A stretch of 64,000 nt of DNA, taken from positions 1 through 64,000 of the forward strand of contig NZ_JABBNT010000008.1 in assembly GCF_012926505.1 (NCBI RefSeq), given 5' to 3'. The translations under genes were made by a program, and so were the position numbers. Of this stretch, positions 1 to 8,008 are shown in pieces. Source of the DNA: Pacificispira spongiicola (GTDB lineage Bacteria; Pseudomonadota; Alphaproteobacteria; UBA8366; Aestuariispiraceae). A model generated the notes under the pieces. That model was not told the DNA's origin. It did not search any database and saw nothing but the letters and a program-made list of their open reading frames with translations. The stretch's first letter is position 1; each line of letters starts with the position of its first letter.

Positions 1-36
1 TACCACACTCGTCGCAGCGCCCTCACAAACCTATAA

Positions 37-113
<77 letters not shown>

Positions 114-122
114 AACAATGCC

Positions 123-160
123 AACGGCTTAGCGCCAAAAGCGCTAGGCCGTTCTTGCGT
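123..160 (+). terminator. Terminator after tRNA-fMet
   Basis: A 13-bp stem (AACGGCTTAGCGC with GCGCTAGGCCGTT, one G-T pair) closes a CAAAA loop and is followed by a short T-rich tail (CTTGCGTTT). It lies 10 bases after the tRNA CCA end. The rest of 161-295 shows no recognisable gene and probably carries the promoter of the next gene. Confidence 0.8.
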
Positions 161-295
161 TTAGGCCTATGCGGCGCACCTTTCAAAAAGCGACGATTTA
201 TTCCGCGAAATTTTGTGCCGTCAGGTTTCGGCAAGGTTAGGAAGGCACGATTCAGGTCCGTAGCGGTTTTGGACTAGTCGATTGGTGCTCCTAAT

Positions 296-2281
296 ATGGT
301 TCCCCGTACATTTAAAAATTGCTCGCGCGGTCTGGGCCGCCTTCTTTGGCTCGCTTTGGCGTTCCTGGGTATCTCGCTCCTGACCCGGATCGGGTTGGCC
401 CTGTTTAGCGGGGAAAGCTATTCCGTCGGAAGTTGGCTCAGGTTTCTTGCCGTCGGAATGCTGTTCGATGCGGCTGTCCTACCGTGGCTTTTGCTCCCCT
501 GGGCGGTTTATGACGCGATCGTTCCAGAGAAGATCGACCGTCCATTCCTCAAGTGTGCCGAGACGATCTGGGCCGGTATTTGGGCCATTGCATATTTTTC
601 ATTCTTTTCGGTCGTTGCTTTCGGCGAGTTTGCCTTCTGGGGAGAGTTTTCCAGCCGTTTCGATTTCATCGCGGTCGATTACCTTGTCTATACGCATGAA
701 GTGATCGGCAATATCCAGGAAAGCTATCCCGTCGGCCTTTGGTCCGGGGCGATCGTTCTTTTCAGCGCGGGCGTTTGGGCGCTGACCTGGCCGCGGGACA
801 TGGCGCCGCCCGTTGCGGGATGGAAATTGCGGTTCTTGCGCATTCCTGTGCTGGGGCTCGCCGCGTTTGCGGGGGTGAGCGGCTTGACCATGGATACGGC
901 GCTTCGGACCGAGAACGCCTATGTCGGTCAGTTATCGTTGAACGGTCTGTATTCTCTGTTCCACGCCTATCGTCACAACGAATTGGATTACGAACGATAT
1001 TACCCGATCCTCCCGGCGGAACGGTTGAACGATCGGATTCGATCGCTCGTCGCACAGCCGGGTACATCCTTTATTTCGTCGAGCGGTATCGACAGGAATG
1101 TCACCGCCCGCGCCGATGCGGGGCGCCGTGACGTCAATGTCGTCCTCATTTCGGTCGAAAGCCTTTCCGGTGACTATCTCGGCATGTTCGGGAACACGCA
1201 AAACCTGACACCGGAACTGGATAAACTCGCCAACGACGGACTTCTCTTCACCAACCTTTATGCGACGGGGACGCGCACCGTGCGGGGGCTGGAGGCCTTG
1301 TCCATCGGCACGCCCCCGACCCCGGGGCAAAGCATCGTGCGCCGCCCGCAAAATGGCGGGCTTGAGAATGTCGGTGAAGAGTTGAAGGAGCAGGGTTGGA
1401 CGCCTTACTGGGTCTATGGCGGCTACGGCTATTTCGACAACATGAATGCTTATTTCTGCGCCAACGAATACAAGGTTGTCGACCGCACCGATTTGGACGC
1501 GGAAGGGATCGCGGCGCATTCCGAGAATATCTGGGGGGTCGCGGACGAAGACCTTTATTCGCTGGCAATGCGCCAGTTCGACCGCGAATTCGAGTCGGGG
1601 AACCGGTTCTTTGCGCATATTATGACCACGTCCAACCACCGCCCGTATACTTTCCCGGAAGGGCGGGTCAATTTCCCCCAGCACCATCGTGAAGGGGGCG
1701 TGGCCTATACCGATTGGGCAATCGGCAATTTCATTCGCCGGGCCTCGGAAAAGCCGTGGTTCAAAAACACCCTTTTCATCATAACCGCCGACCATACGGC
1801 CAAGGCAGCCGGGAAGACGGATTTGCCGCCGTCTCGCTATCACATCCCGATGATTTGGTACGCGCCCGGCTTGATCGGGCCCGGGGTCGAAGGCCGCTTG
1901 ATGAGCCAGGTCGACATCGCGCCGACGCTGATGGGGTGGCTCGGGCTGGACTATACGAGCCGGTTTTTCGGATACGACCTGTTCCGACTGGAACCGGGAC
2001 GGGAACGCGCCTTTATCAGCACTTATCAGAAGCTGGGATATCTGAAAGGTGGGCGCCTTGTCATCCTGGACGTCAACAAACCGCCGGTCGTGGTCGATGG
2101 ATTCGACGCGGAAACCGAAACGGCGGGAACGGAAGGCACGGCGGCTATAGCGGGCGACGACGCCCTGATCGAAGAGGCGATCGCCTGGTATCAATCCGCG
2201 AGTTCATTGTTTCGCGAGGGGTTGCTGAAAGACATCGCCGATGACGGTGACGAAGAGCAGAAAGCGCCTGCCTGCCGGTGA
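296..2281 (+). CDS. LTA-synthase-family membrane sulfatase (phosphoglycerol-transferase-like)
   Basis: 661 aa. The N-terminal third (about residues 12-200) has five hydrophobic helices. The C-terminal part is an alkaline-phosphatase-fold sulfatase domain of the LtaS/MdoB/OpgB superfamily. Visible metal and catalytic motifs are SVESLSGDY near residue 287 (metal-binding Glu), GTRTVRG near 326 (the Thr nucleophile position) and TADHT near 499 (Asp-His metal ligands). Gram-negative members transfer phosphoglycerol or phosphoethanolamine head groups to periplasmic glucans or other envelope glycans; the acceptor here is unknown. The ATG lacks a clear Shine-Dalgarno sequence. The acidic C-terminal tail after about residue 620 is poorly conserved-looking. 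The gene stands alone between the tRNA and a sugar transport operon. Confidence 0.85.
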   Translation: MVPRTFKNCSRGLGRLLWLALAFLGISLLTRIGLALFSGESYSVGSWLRFLAVGMLFDAAVLPWLLLPWAVYDAIVPEKIDRPFLKCAETIWAGIWAIAYFSFFSVVAFGEFAFWGEFSSRFDFIAVDYLVYTHEVIGNIQESYPVGLWSGAIVLFSAGVWALTWPRDMAPPVAGWKLRFLRIPVLGLAAFAGVSGLTMDTALRTENAYVGQLSLNGLYSLFHAYRHNELDYERYYPILPAERLNDRIRSLVAQPGTSFISSSGIDRNVTARADAGRRDVNVVLISVESLSGDYLGMFGNTQNLTPELDKLANDGLLFTNLYATGTRTVRGLEALSIGTPPTPGQSIVRRPQNGGLENVGEELKEQGWTPYWVYGGYGYFDNMNAYFCANEYKVVDRTDLDAEGIAAHSENIWGVADEDLYSLAMRQFDREFESGNRFFAHIMTTSNHRPYTFPEGRVNFPQHHREGGVAYTDWAIGNFIRRASEKPWFKNTLFIITADHTAKAAGKTDLPPSRYHIPMIWYAPGLIGPGVEGRLMSQVDIAPTLMGWLGLDYTSRFFGYDLFRLEPGRERAFISTYQKLGYLKGGRLVILDVNKPPVVVDGFDAETETAGTEGTAAIAGDDALIEEAIAWYQSASSLFREGLLKDIADDGDEEQKAPACR

Positions 2282-2572
2282 TCTACCTGCGACCCGAATC
2301 CAAATCGTCGGGTAGAATCGCGGCTGCGTCGACGTTTCAATCCTACATTTTTGGCCTCCGAACCGGAACGCATCGCCGTTCCGGGACCGGGTATCTGTGC
2401 CTCGTTAACCTGTTCTTTCGGTTCATAATTCCCCTGTAAATCCGGCCATTGCAATTTCCTATGGCAATTAAAGGAAATTCGTATTGTGCGGAAATCCGGT
2501 AATCACGCGACACTTCGGCTCAATAAATAAGGTCCCTGGACTATCCGGGATTGTTGAGTTGGGGAGGTTGCG
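2282..2572. promoter_or_regulatory. Intergenic region upstream of the ABC/propeller operon
   Basis: This 291-bp stretch has no credible gene. It contains an imperfectly understood dyad, AATTTCC (2453-2459) and GGAAATT (2473-2479), separated by 13 bases and overlapping two GCAATT direct repeats. That arrangement would suit an operator for the downstream catabolic operon. A strong ribosome binding site GGGGAGG sits at 2561-2567. I could not assign -35 and -10 boxes with confidence. Confidence 0.4.
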
Positions 2573-3553
2573 TTGTTTGGGAATTCCAAAAAATTCGGTC
2601 AGGAACAGATCGTTTTCGCCATCACGGTGGCCATGTTCATCCTGTTCTCCCTTTTCCTGGATAATTTCCTGGCGGCGGACAATATTTTCGCGCTGCTGCG
2701 CAGCGTCGCGGTGCTCGGCATTCTCGGTCTGGGGATGCTGATCGTCGTTTTGGGGCGCGGGATCGACCTGTCGCTCGTTGCCAATATGGCGATTTCTGTG
2801 GCCTGGACGTTGCAGCTTGTCGGTACGGGAACACCGTTGGGCTGGGCGATTGCCATCGGTTTGGGCTTCGCCCTGGTGATGAGCCTCGTTTCCGGTCTTT
2901 TGATCGCCTATGCCGAAATTCCGCCGCTCTTCGCTACCCTGGCCATGGGAACGTTCGTTTACGGCTTCGGGCGGGCGCATCTGATCACCGGTACCGACGT
3001 CGTCTATCTACCCGCCGAATTCGGTTGGGCGTCGCATATCGGGCAGGGTCGCCTATACGGGGTGCCGGTCCCGGTCATTCTGGCGATCGCCTTTGCCGCC
3101 GTCGTTTACCTGTTCCTGAAATATACGAAGCCGGGCCAGCAGATTTACGCCGTCGGCGACAATATGGCCGCCGCGCGCATCACCGGCATTCCGGTCCGCC
3201 CGATCCTGGTTCTGCAATATGCCATCGGCGGTATCGTCGCCTTCGCGGCGGGCCTGATTACCGCGACGGCGGTCCAGTCGATGAACACCCGCATCGTCAA
3301 TTCGAACATGATCTATGACGTCATCCTGATCGTCGTGCTGGGCGGGGTCAGCCTGTCTGGCGGACGCGGGAATGTGCGCAATGTGATCGTCGGGACGCTG
3401 CTGATCGGCGTCTTGGTCAACGGCATGACCATCATGGACATCCAATACACGCTCCAGAACGTCATCAAGAGCTTGATCCTGCTGGCCGCCATCGTCGCGG
3501 ACAGCTTCATCAACCCGCGTGACGAACAGACGGGGCAGCAGGGCGACATCTGA
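2573..3553 (+). CDS. Ribose-type sugar ABC transporter permease
   Basis: 326 aa, all hydrophobic, of the RbsC/XylH/LsrC permease family (BPD_transp_2). The family EAA-like loop is visible in the region of 'VLGGVSLSGGRGN' near residue 260, and 'GRGIDLS' near residue 60 matches the conserved 'GGIDLSVG' segment. The start is a TTG chosen because GGGGAGG lies five bases upstream; no ATG fits. It is the first gene of a co-directional operon with a binding protein, a second permease fused to a propeller, an ATPase and two dehydrogenases. It is presumably one half of a heterodimeric membrane channel. The substrate is unknown. Confidence 0.9.
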   Translation: MFGNSKKFGQEQIVFAITVAMFILFSLFLDNFLAADNIFALLRSVAVLGILGLGMLIVVLGRGIDLSLVANMAISVAWTLQLVGTGTPLGWAIAIGLGFALVMSLVSGLLIAYAEIPPLFATLAMGTFVYGFGRAHLITGTDVVYLPAEFGWASHIGQGRLYGVPVPVILAIAFAAVVYLFLKYTKPGQQIYAVGDNMAAARITGIPVRPILVLQYAIGGIVAFAAGLITATAVQSMNTRIVNSNMIYDVILIVVLGGVSLSGGRGNVRNVIVGTLLIGVLVNGMTIMDIQYTLQNVIKSLILLAAIVADSFINPRDEQTGQQGDI

Positions 3554-3633
3554 CGGCGCCGCCGCACGAGAGATTACCCCCGGGAATTTATCCCCATCCA
3601 AACCAAACAAAAGAATATCAACAGGAGGAAGAA

Positions 3634-4674
3634 ATGGACGTTAAGACAAAATTGAAAGGGGTCGCGGCTGCCGCGCTGACGTGCCTCGCCCTTGGTGCGA
3701 CCCTGGGGGCGACAGTCGTGTCCGCCCAGGAACCGAACGATCCGTTCCGCGGACCGGCACTCGAAACGCTGGACGGCAAATGGGTCGCCTATTTGCCGAT
3801 TTCCGCGGGCTTCGATCTCGCCCAGGCCTGGGGCGGCGTGGTGAAGACGGAAGCCGAACGCTACGGCATGAAATTCACGATCCAGGATCCGAACTGGAGC
3901 ACGGACGCCATGGCGCAGGGCATGACCTCCCTGATCGCCGAAGGTCCGGATGTGATCGTGACGCAGAACCCGGATACGCAGTCCCTGGCGCGTTTGCTGA
4001 TGCAGGCGAACAAGAAGGGCATCGTGGTCGTCCAGATGAACATGCAGGGCGCGGTGCAGACCGACGCTTTCGTCGGCCCGGACTATATCGCGCTCGGCCG
4101 TCAGATCGCGGGCATGATGGTCGACCGCTGCGGCGCGGGCACCGATACCTCGCATAAGGTTTCCATCGTGCAGGGCGTGCTGACCGGCGGCGTCAGCTAC
4201 TTCCAGGTCCAGGGCATCATGGAAGTTCTGGGCGAGCACCCGGAAATCGAAATCGTGTCCAGCCAGGCCGCGGACTGGGATGCCAGCAAGGCGCGGGCGA
4301 TTACGGAAACCGTCCTGCAGCAGCATCCGGATCTGTGCGGCGTCATCGACGTCTGGGACGGTCAGGGTATCGGTACCGGCGCCGCGATCAAGCAGGCGGG
4401 CCTTTCCGACAAGGTCTATATGGTGACCTCCGGCGGTGGCGCGCAGAGCGCGTGCGATCTTCTCAAGGACGGCACCTTCTCCGCCGTCGTCAACTATGAC
4501 GCCCCCGGCATGGGCCGCGACGCGTGGAGCGCGATCATGATCGCGCTGCAGAACGGTCAAGGCGGCGGTGCCATCAAGACGATGCTGTATTCCCCGACCT
4601 TCGTGATGACGAAGGACGATGTGAAGGACGGCACTTGTTGGGATGCCGGTCAATACGCGGCGATGCTGCGTTAA
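3634..4674 (+). CDS. Periplasmic sugar-binding protein of the ABC importer
   Basis: 346 aa. A Sec signal peptide (positive start, hydrophobic residues 10-28, cleavage near 'VVSAQE') precedes a type I periplasmic binding fold (Peripla_BP_4, the RbsB/XylF class). The segment 'GPDVIVTQNPDTQSLARLL' near residue 110 and the later 'WDASKAR' are typical of this class. AGGAGGAAG gives a strong ribosome binding site. It would bind the solute in the periplasm and deliver it to the two permeases encoded on either side. A stable stem-loop follows the gene, which suits a product needed in excess over the membrane subunits. Confidence 0.9.
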   Translation: MDVKTKLKGVAAAALTCLALGATLGATVVSAQEPNDPFRGPALETLDGKWVAYLPISAGFDLAQAWGGVVKTEAERYGMKFTIQDPNWSTDAMAQGMTSLIAEGPDVIVTQNPDTQSLARLLMQANKKGIVVVQMNMQGAVQTDAFVGPDYIALGRQIAGMMVDRCGAGTDTSHKVSIVQGVLTGGVSYFQVQGIMEVLGEHPEIEIVSSQAADWDASKARAITETVLQQHPDLCGVIDVWDGQGIGTGAAIKQAGLSDKVYMVTSGGGAQSACDLLKDGTFSAVVNYDAPGMGRDAWSAIMIALQNGQGGGAIKTMLYSPTFVMTKDDVKDGTCWDAGQYAAMLR

Positions 4675-4690
4675 GGCCGACCGACTGTCC

Positions 4691-4720
4691 GGACCCGGCG
4701 CACCAAGCTGCGCCGGGTCC
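4691..4720 (+). other. Intercistronic stem-loop after the binding-protein gene
   Basis: A perfect 12-bp stem, GGACCCGGCGCA and TGCGCCGGGTCC, with a 6-base loop, lies 16 bases after the binding-protein stop. It has no T-run, so it reads less like a full terminator and more like an mRNA-stabilising or attenuating hairpin, as is known between binding-protein and permease genes of other ABC operons. Confidence 0.75.
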
Positions 4721-4805
4721 CTCGTTCCCGCGTAAGATTCATTCACACGTACGTTCCGTCGCCCATTTCCGGCGACGTGCATGAACCCTGGGGAGGGTGG
4801 CCGCC

Positions 4806-6932
4806 GTGTCTGTTGCGAACACGATTACGAAGCTCCGCTATCGGTATCTGCCCGATCACATGATCGGCGAGATTCTGTCGAAGAACTGGATCGACAATGC
4901 CATTCCCTTCCTGGTGATGGTCGCTGTCGTCGGCGTCTTTGGGACGCTGCTGCCGAACTTCTTTTCCGGCAGCAACATGGAAATCCTGGGTCGGCAGTAT
5001 GGGGAGTTCGCACTGGTCGTCATCGCGATGATGGTGGTGATCGTCGTCGGGGGGATCGACCTGTCGGTCGGGTCCAACTTCGCCCTCGGCAACTTCGCCA
5101 TGCTATATTTCCTCAATCTTGCGGAACTGCCGACCGGGGTGTCGGCCCTGTTGGTGATCCTGATTTGCGGCGGTGTCGGTCTTATCAACGGTTTGCTGAT
5201 CGGCTATATGCGGCTCCGCGCCTTCCTGACCACGCTGGTAACGCTGATCATCGTGCGGGCCGTGGTCGATATGCTGTTGCTGGAATATGCCCAGCAAATG
5301 TCGATGAGTTTCTATTCCTCCCCCCTATGGGACACGATGGGTATGGGCGGCTTCGGGCCCCTGCCGTTCAGCTTCGCCGTTTTGGTTGTCGTGGCGGTGC
5401 TTGGGCATATCGCGATCACGCGGTCGCGGCCCGGCTGGCGCGCACTGGCAATCGGCGGGTCGCGCCGGTCCGCATACAATATCGGCCTGCCGGTTCGGCG
5501 CATCGTCTGCTCTGCCTATGTTCTGTCCGGCATGTTGGTCGGGGCGGCGGGCGTTCTGTATGCCGCGCGGTTGAGCGGCGCCGGAACCGATACCGGCATG
5601 GGTATGGAAATCGCGGCGCTGACGGCGGCGATCCTGGGCGGCAACAGCCTGGGCGGCGGGCGTGGATCGGTGGCGAAGGCCCTGATCGGCGCGGTTACCG
5701 TGCTGGTCCTGACGAACGGCGTGCTGCGTCTCGGCTTGAATAGCGGGTCCGGTCCGATGGTCCTGGGCCTCACCCTGCTGGCGGCGGTGTTCATCGACGT
5801 CCGCTGGCTTAAGAACCGCGGGAAACTGCTGAGCAAGGTCTACGTTTCCCCGACCTTGATGGAAATGCCGCAGCCCCGGTCGACGGAAGACGGCCCGCTG
5901 GCGGTGAACGACCGGTTGAGCGATGTCGAGGTGATCGCCCTGGGCAAGGTCGAAAGTCCCGAAGACGTCATCCTGGATGAAAACGACTACCTCTATAGCG
6001 GCAGCCGCCACGGCGACATCATCCGCTATGCCCCACCGAACTATACGGAACATGAGGTTTATGCCCATATCGGCGGATCGCCGCTGGGCATGGCCTTTGA
6101 CAAGGACGGCAACCTATTGGTCTGCGTCGGCGGCATGGGGCTGTATAGGGTCGACAAGGATCGGAACGTCACCAAGGTGACGGACGAAACCAACCGCTCC
6201 ACCTTCTCCGTCGTCGATGACAGCCGACTGCGTCTCGCGGACGATTTGGATATCGCCCCGGACGGGAAGATCTATTTCTCCGAAGCGACGATCCGGTACG
6301 AAATGCATGACTGGCCGGTCGATGCCCTGGAAAGCCGGGGCAACGGGCGCATCATCTGCCACGACCCGAAGACCGGCAAAACGCATACGGAAATCCGCAA
6401 CCTCGTCTTCCCGAACGGCGTCTGCACCAGCCATGACGGGCAGTCGATTCTGTTCGCCGAAAGCTGGGGCTGCCGGGTCAACCGCTATTGGATCGCGGGG
6501 CCGAACAAGGGCAAGCTGGAGGTGCTGATCGACCGTTTGCCGGGCTATCCCGACAATATCAACCGGGCGTCGGACGGGACCTATTGGGTCGCCATCATGG
6601 GGATGCGGTCCCCCGCGCTTGATCTGGCGTTGCGCATGCCGGGCTTCCGTCGCCGCATGGCGCGCCGGATCGCCCCGGATCAGTGGCTGTATCCGAACCT
6701 GAATATCGGTTGCGTCGTGCGGTTTAACGACAAGGGGGAGATTCTGGAATCGCTGTGGGACCGCAAGGCGGCCAACCATCCGATGATCACTTCCATGCGC
6801 GAACATAAGGGCTGGCTCTATCTGGGCGGCATCACCAACAACCGGATCGGGCGTGTCCGCCTGAAAGGGATGGATGACAGTTGGAGCGGCTGGTCCAGTT
6901 ATTGGGGTAAGAAGACGGGAGGTCAGGCATGA
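4806..6932 (+). CDS. Sugar ABC permease fused to a strictosidine-synthase/SMP-30-like beta-propeller
   Basis: 708 aa. Residues 1 to about 325 form a complete RbsC-like permease ('GGIDLSVGSNFALGN', and 'GGNSLGGGRGS' as the EAA-like loop). A basic stretch (RWLKNRGKLLSK) then points the C terminus into the cytoplasm. From about residue 365 to 700 there is a six-bladed propeller like Str_synth/SMP-30 lactonases, with 'FPNGVCTSHDG', 'ESWGCRVNRYW' and 'LPGYPDNINRASDGTYWV'. The PDN motif is the expected metal-site neighbourhood. No frameshift or stop separates the halves, so the fusion is real in this sequence. GTG 4806 is preferred to GTG 4797 because GGGGAGGG ends 8-9 bases before it. The propeller could hydrolyse an imported lactone or act as a substrate sensor. 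Confidence 0.88.
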   Translation: MSVANTITKLRYRYLPDHMIGEILSKNWIDNAIPFLVMVAVVGVFGTLLPNFFSGSNMEILGRQYGEFALVVIAMMVVIVVGGIDLSVGSNFALGNFAMLYFLNLAELPTGVSALLVILICGGVGLINGLLIGYMRLRAFLTTLVTLIIVRAVVDMLLLEYAQQMSMSFYSSPLWDTMGMGGFGPLPFSFAVLVVVAVLGHIAITRSRPGWRALAIGGSRRSAYNIGLPVRRIVCSAYVLSGMLVGAAGVLYAARLSGAGTDTGMGMEIAALTAAILGGNSLGGGRGSVAKALIGAVTVLVLTNGVLRLGLNSGSGPMVLGLTLLAAVFIDVRWLKNRGKLLSKVYVSPTLMEMPQPRSTEDGPLAVNDRLSDVEVIALGKVESPEDVILDENDYLYSGSRHGDIIRYAPPNYTEHEVYAHIGGSPLGMAFDKDGNLLVCVGGMGLYRVDKDRNVTKVTDETNRSTFSVVDDSRLRLADDLDIAPDGKIYFSEATIRYEMHDWPVDALESRGNGRIICHDPKTGKTHTEIRNLVFPNGVCTSHDGQSILFAESWGCRVNRYWIAGPNKGKLEVLIDRLPGYPDNINRASDGTYWVAIMGMRSPALDLALRMPGFRRRMARRIAPDQWLYPNLNIGCVVRFNDKGEILESLWDRKAANHPMITSMREHKGWLYLGGITNNRIGRVRLKGMDDSWSGWSSYWGKKTGGQA

Positions 6933-8008
6933 TCGGCGCGATCACGTCCATGCTGGACAACTTCCTGGGGCGCGGCAGCGCGGCGGTAACCGTGCCGCCG
7001 ATGGACGGCGCCCTGAAGCCCAACAATAGCCTCGAAGGCCTGCCGCCGGGCATCGCCGCAAAGGCACCCGGCAATCTGGTCCAGATCGACGGTGCGCCGG
7101 CCTGGTCGGATGGGGCGGATGTCGTCTCGTCCTCCGGGACCGTCGTCCTGACCGTCGGCGCCCCGATCACCGCCCTGGCCGTCCGGAATGACGGTGTGAT
7201 CGCCGTGGCGGCGCTGAATGGCGTTCTGTCGATTTTCGACAAGGACCGCAACGACATCACCCCAGCCTGGACCCGCAGGCCGGACCATGTCACCGCGATG
7301 TCTTTCGGGTCGAAGGGAGAGATCCTGTTCTGTGTCGGGTCGGAAACCAACGATCCGGAAAACTGGCCGAAGGACCTGATGGAAAAGAATGCCAGCGGTT
7401 GGGTCGGCGCGGCGTCGGTGGAGACGGGGGACATCTTCGTTCTGGCAACGGATATGGCCTATCCATCCGGGATCGTCCAATTGCCGGATGACACCGTTCT
7501 TGTCAGTGAGGCTTGGGTCAGTCATCTGATCGTGCTGGGACCCGGCGCGAAACGGACCATCGTTCTGGATGAAATTCCCGGCTATCCGGGGCATCTGAGC
7601 AAATCGAGCGGCGGCGGTTATTGGCTGTCGGTCTTCGCGCCCCGCAATCCGCTGATCGAATTCGTGCTGCGGGAACCGGGCTACCGATCCGCCATGATGC
7701 GCGAGGTGCCGCAGGAATTCTGGGTCGCCCCGGCCTATGCCAGCGGTGAGTCCTTCCTGGAACCGTTGCAGGGCGGGGCCTTGAAACAGATGGGCATTCT
7801 GAAACCCTGGGCGCCGTCGCGGTCCTACGGGCTTGTCGTCCAACTGGATGGCGATTTCATCCCGATGCGCAGTTTCCACAGCCGGACCGGCGGTCGCCGC
7901 CATGGCGTCACGTCTGCCCTGGATATCGGCGGAACGCTTTGGCTGACCAGCCGTGGGGCATCCGAAGTTCTGACCTTCCTGCCGGACGAGAAGGGGGAAA
8001 GCCGATGA
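6929..8008 (+). CDS. Free-standing strictosidine-synthase-like beta-propeller protein
   Basis: 359 aa with no signal peptide. It overlaps the upstream fusion gene by ATGA, so the two are translationally coupled. The sequence resembles the propeller of that fusion: 'IPGYPGHLSKSSGGGYWLSV' followed by 'PLIEFVLREPGYRSAMM' lines up with 'LPGYPDNINRASDGTYWVAI' and 'PALDLALRMPGFRRRMA'. The PDN motif has become PGH, so the metal site seen in active SMP-30/paraoxonase-type enzymes may be altered. Possible roles are a second lactonase, a binding protein, or a regulatory partner of the importer. Its function cannot be assigned from sequence alone. Confidence 0.8.
   Translation: MIGAITSMLDNFLGRGSAAVTVPPMDGALKPNNSLEGLPPGIAAKAPGNLVQIDGAPAWSDGADVVSSSGTVVLTVGAPITALAVRNDGVIAVAALNGVLSIFDKDRNDITPAWTRRPDHVTAMSFGSKGEILFCVGSETNDPENWPKDLMEKNASGWVGAASVETGDIFVLATDMAYPSGIVQLPDDTVLVSEAWVSHLIVLGPGAKRTIVLDEIPGYPGHLSKSSGGGYWLSVFAPRNPLIEFVLREPGYRSAMMREVPQEFWVAPAYASGESFLEPLQGGALKQMGILKPWAPSRSYGLVVQLDGDFIPMRSFHSRTGGRRHGVTSALDIGGTLWLTSRGASEVLTFLPDEKGESR

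Noticed and set aside
932-2194. A 420-residue minus-strand frame
   Set aside because: It lies wholly opposite the sulfatase gene and shows no motif.
2292-2313. Hairpin ACCCGA/TCGGGT after the sulfatase gene
   Set aside because: Only six base pairs with a ten-base loop and no T-tail; too weak to call as a terminator.
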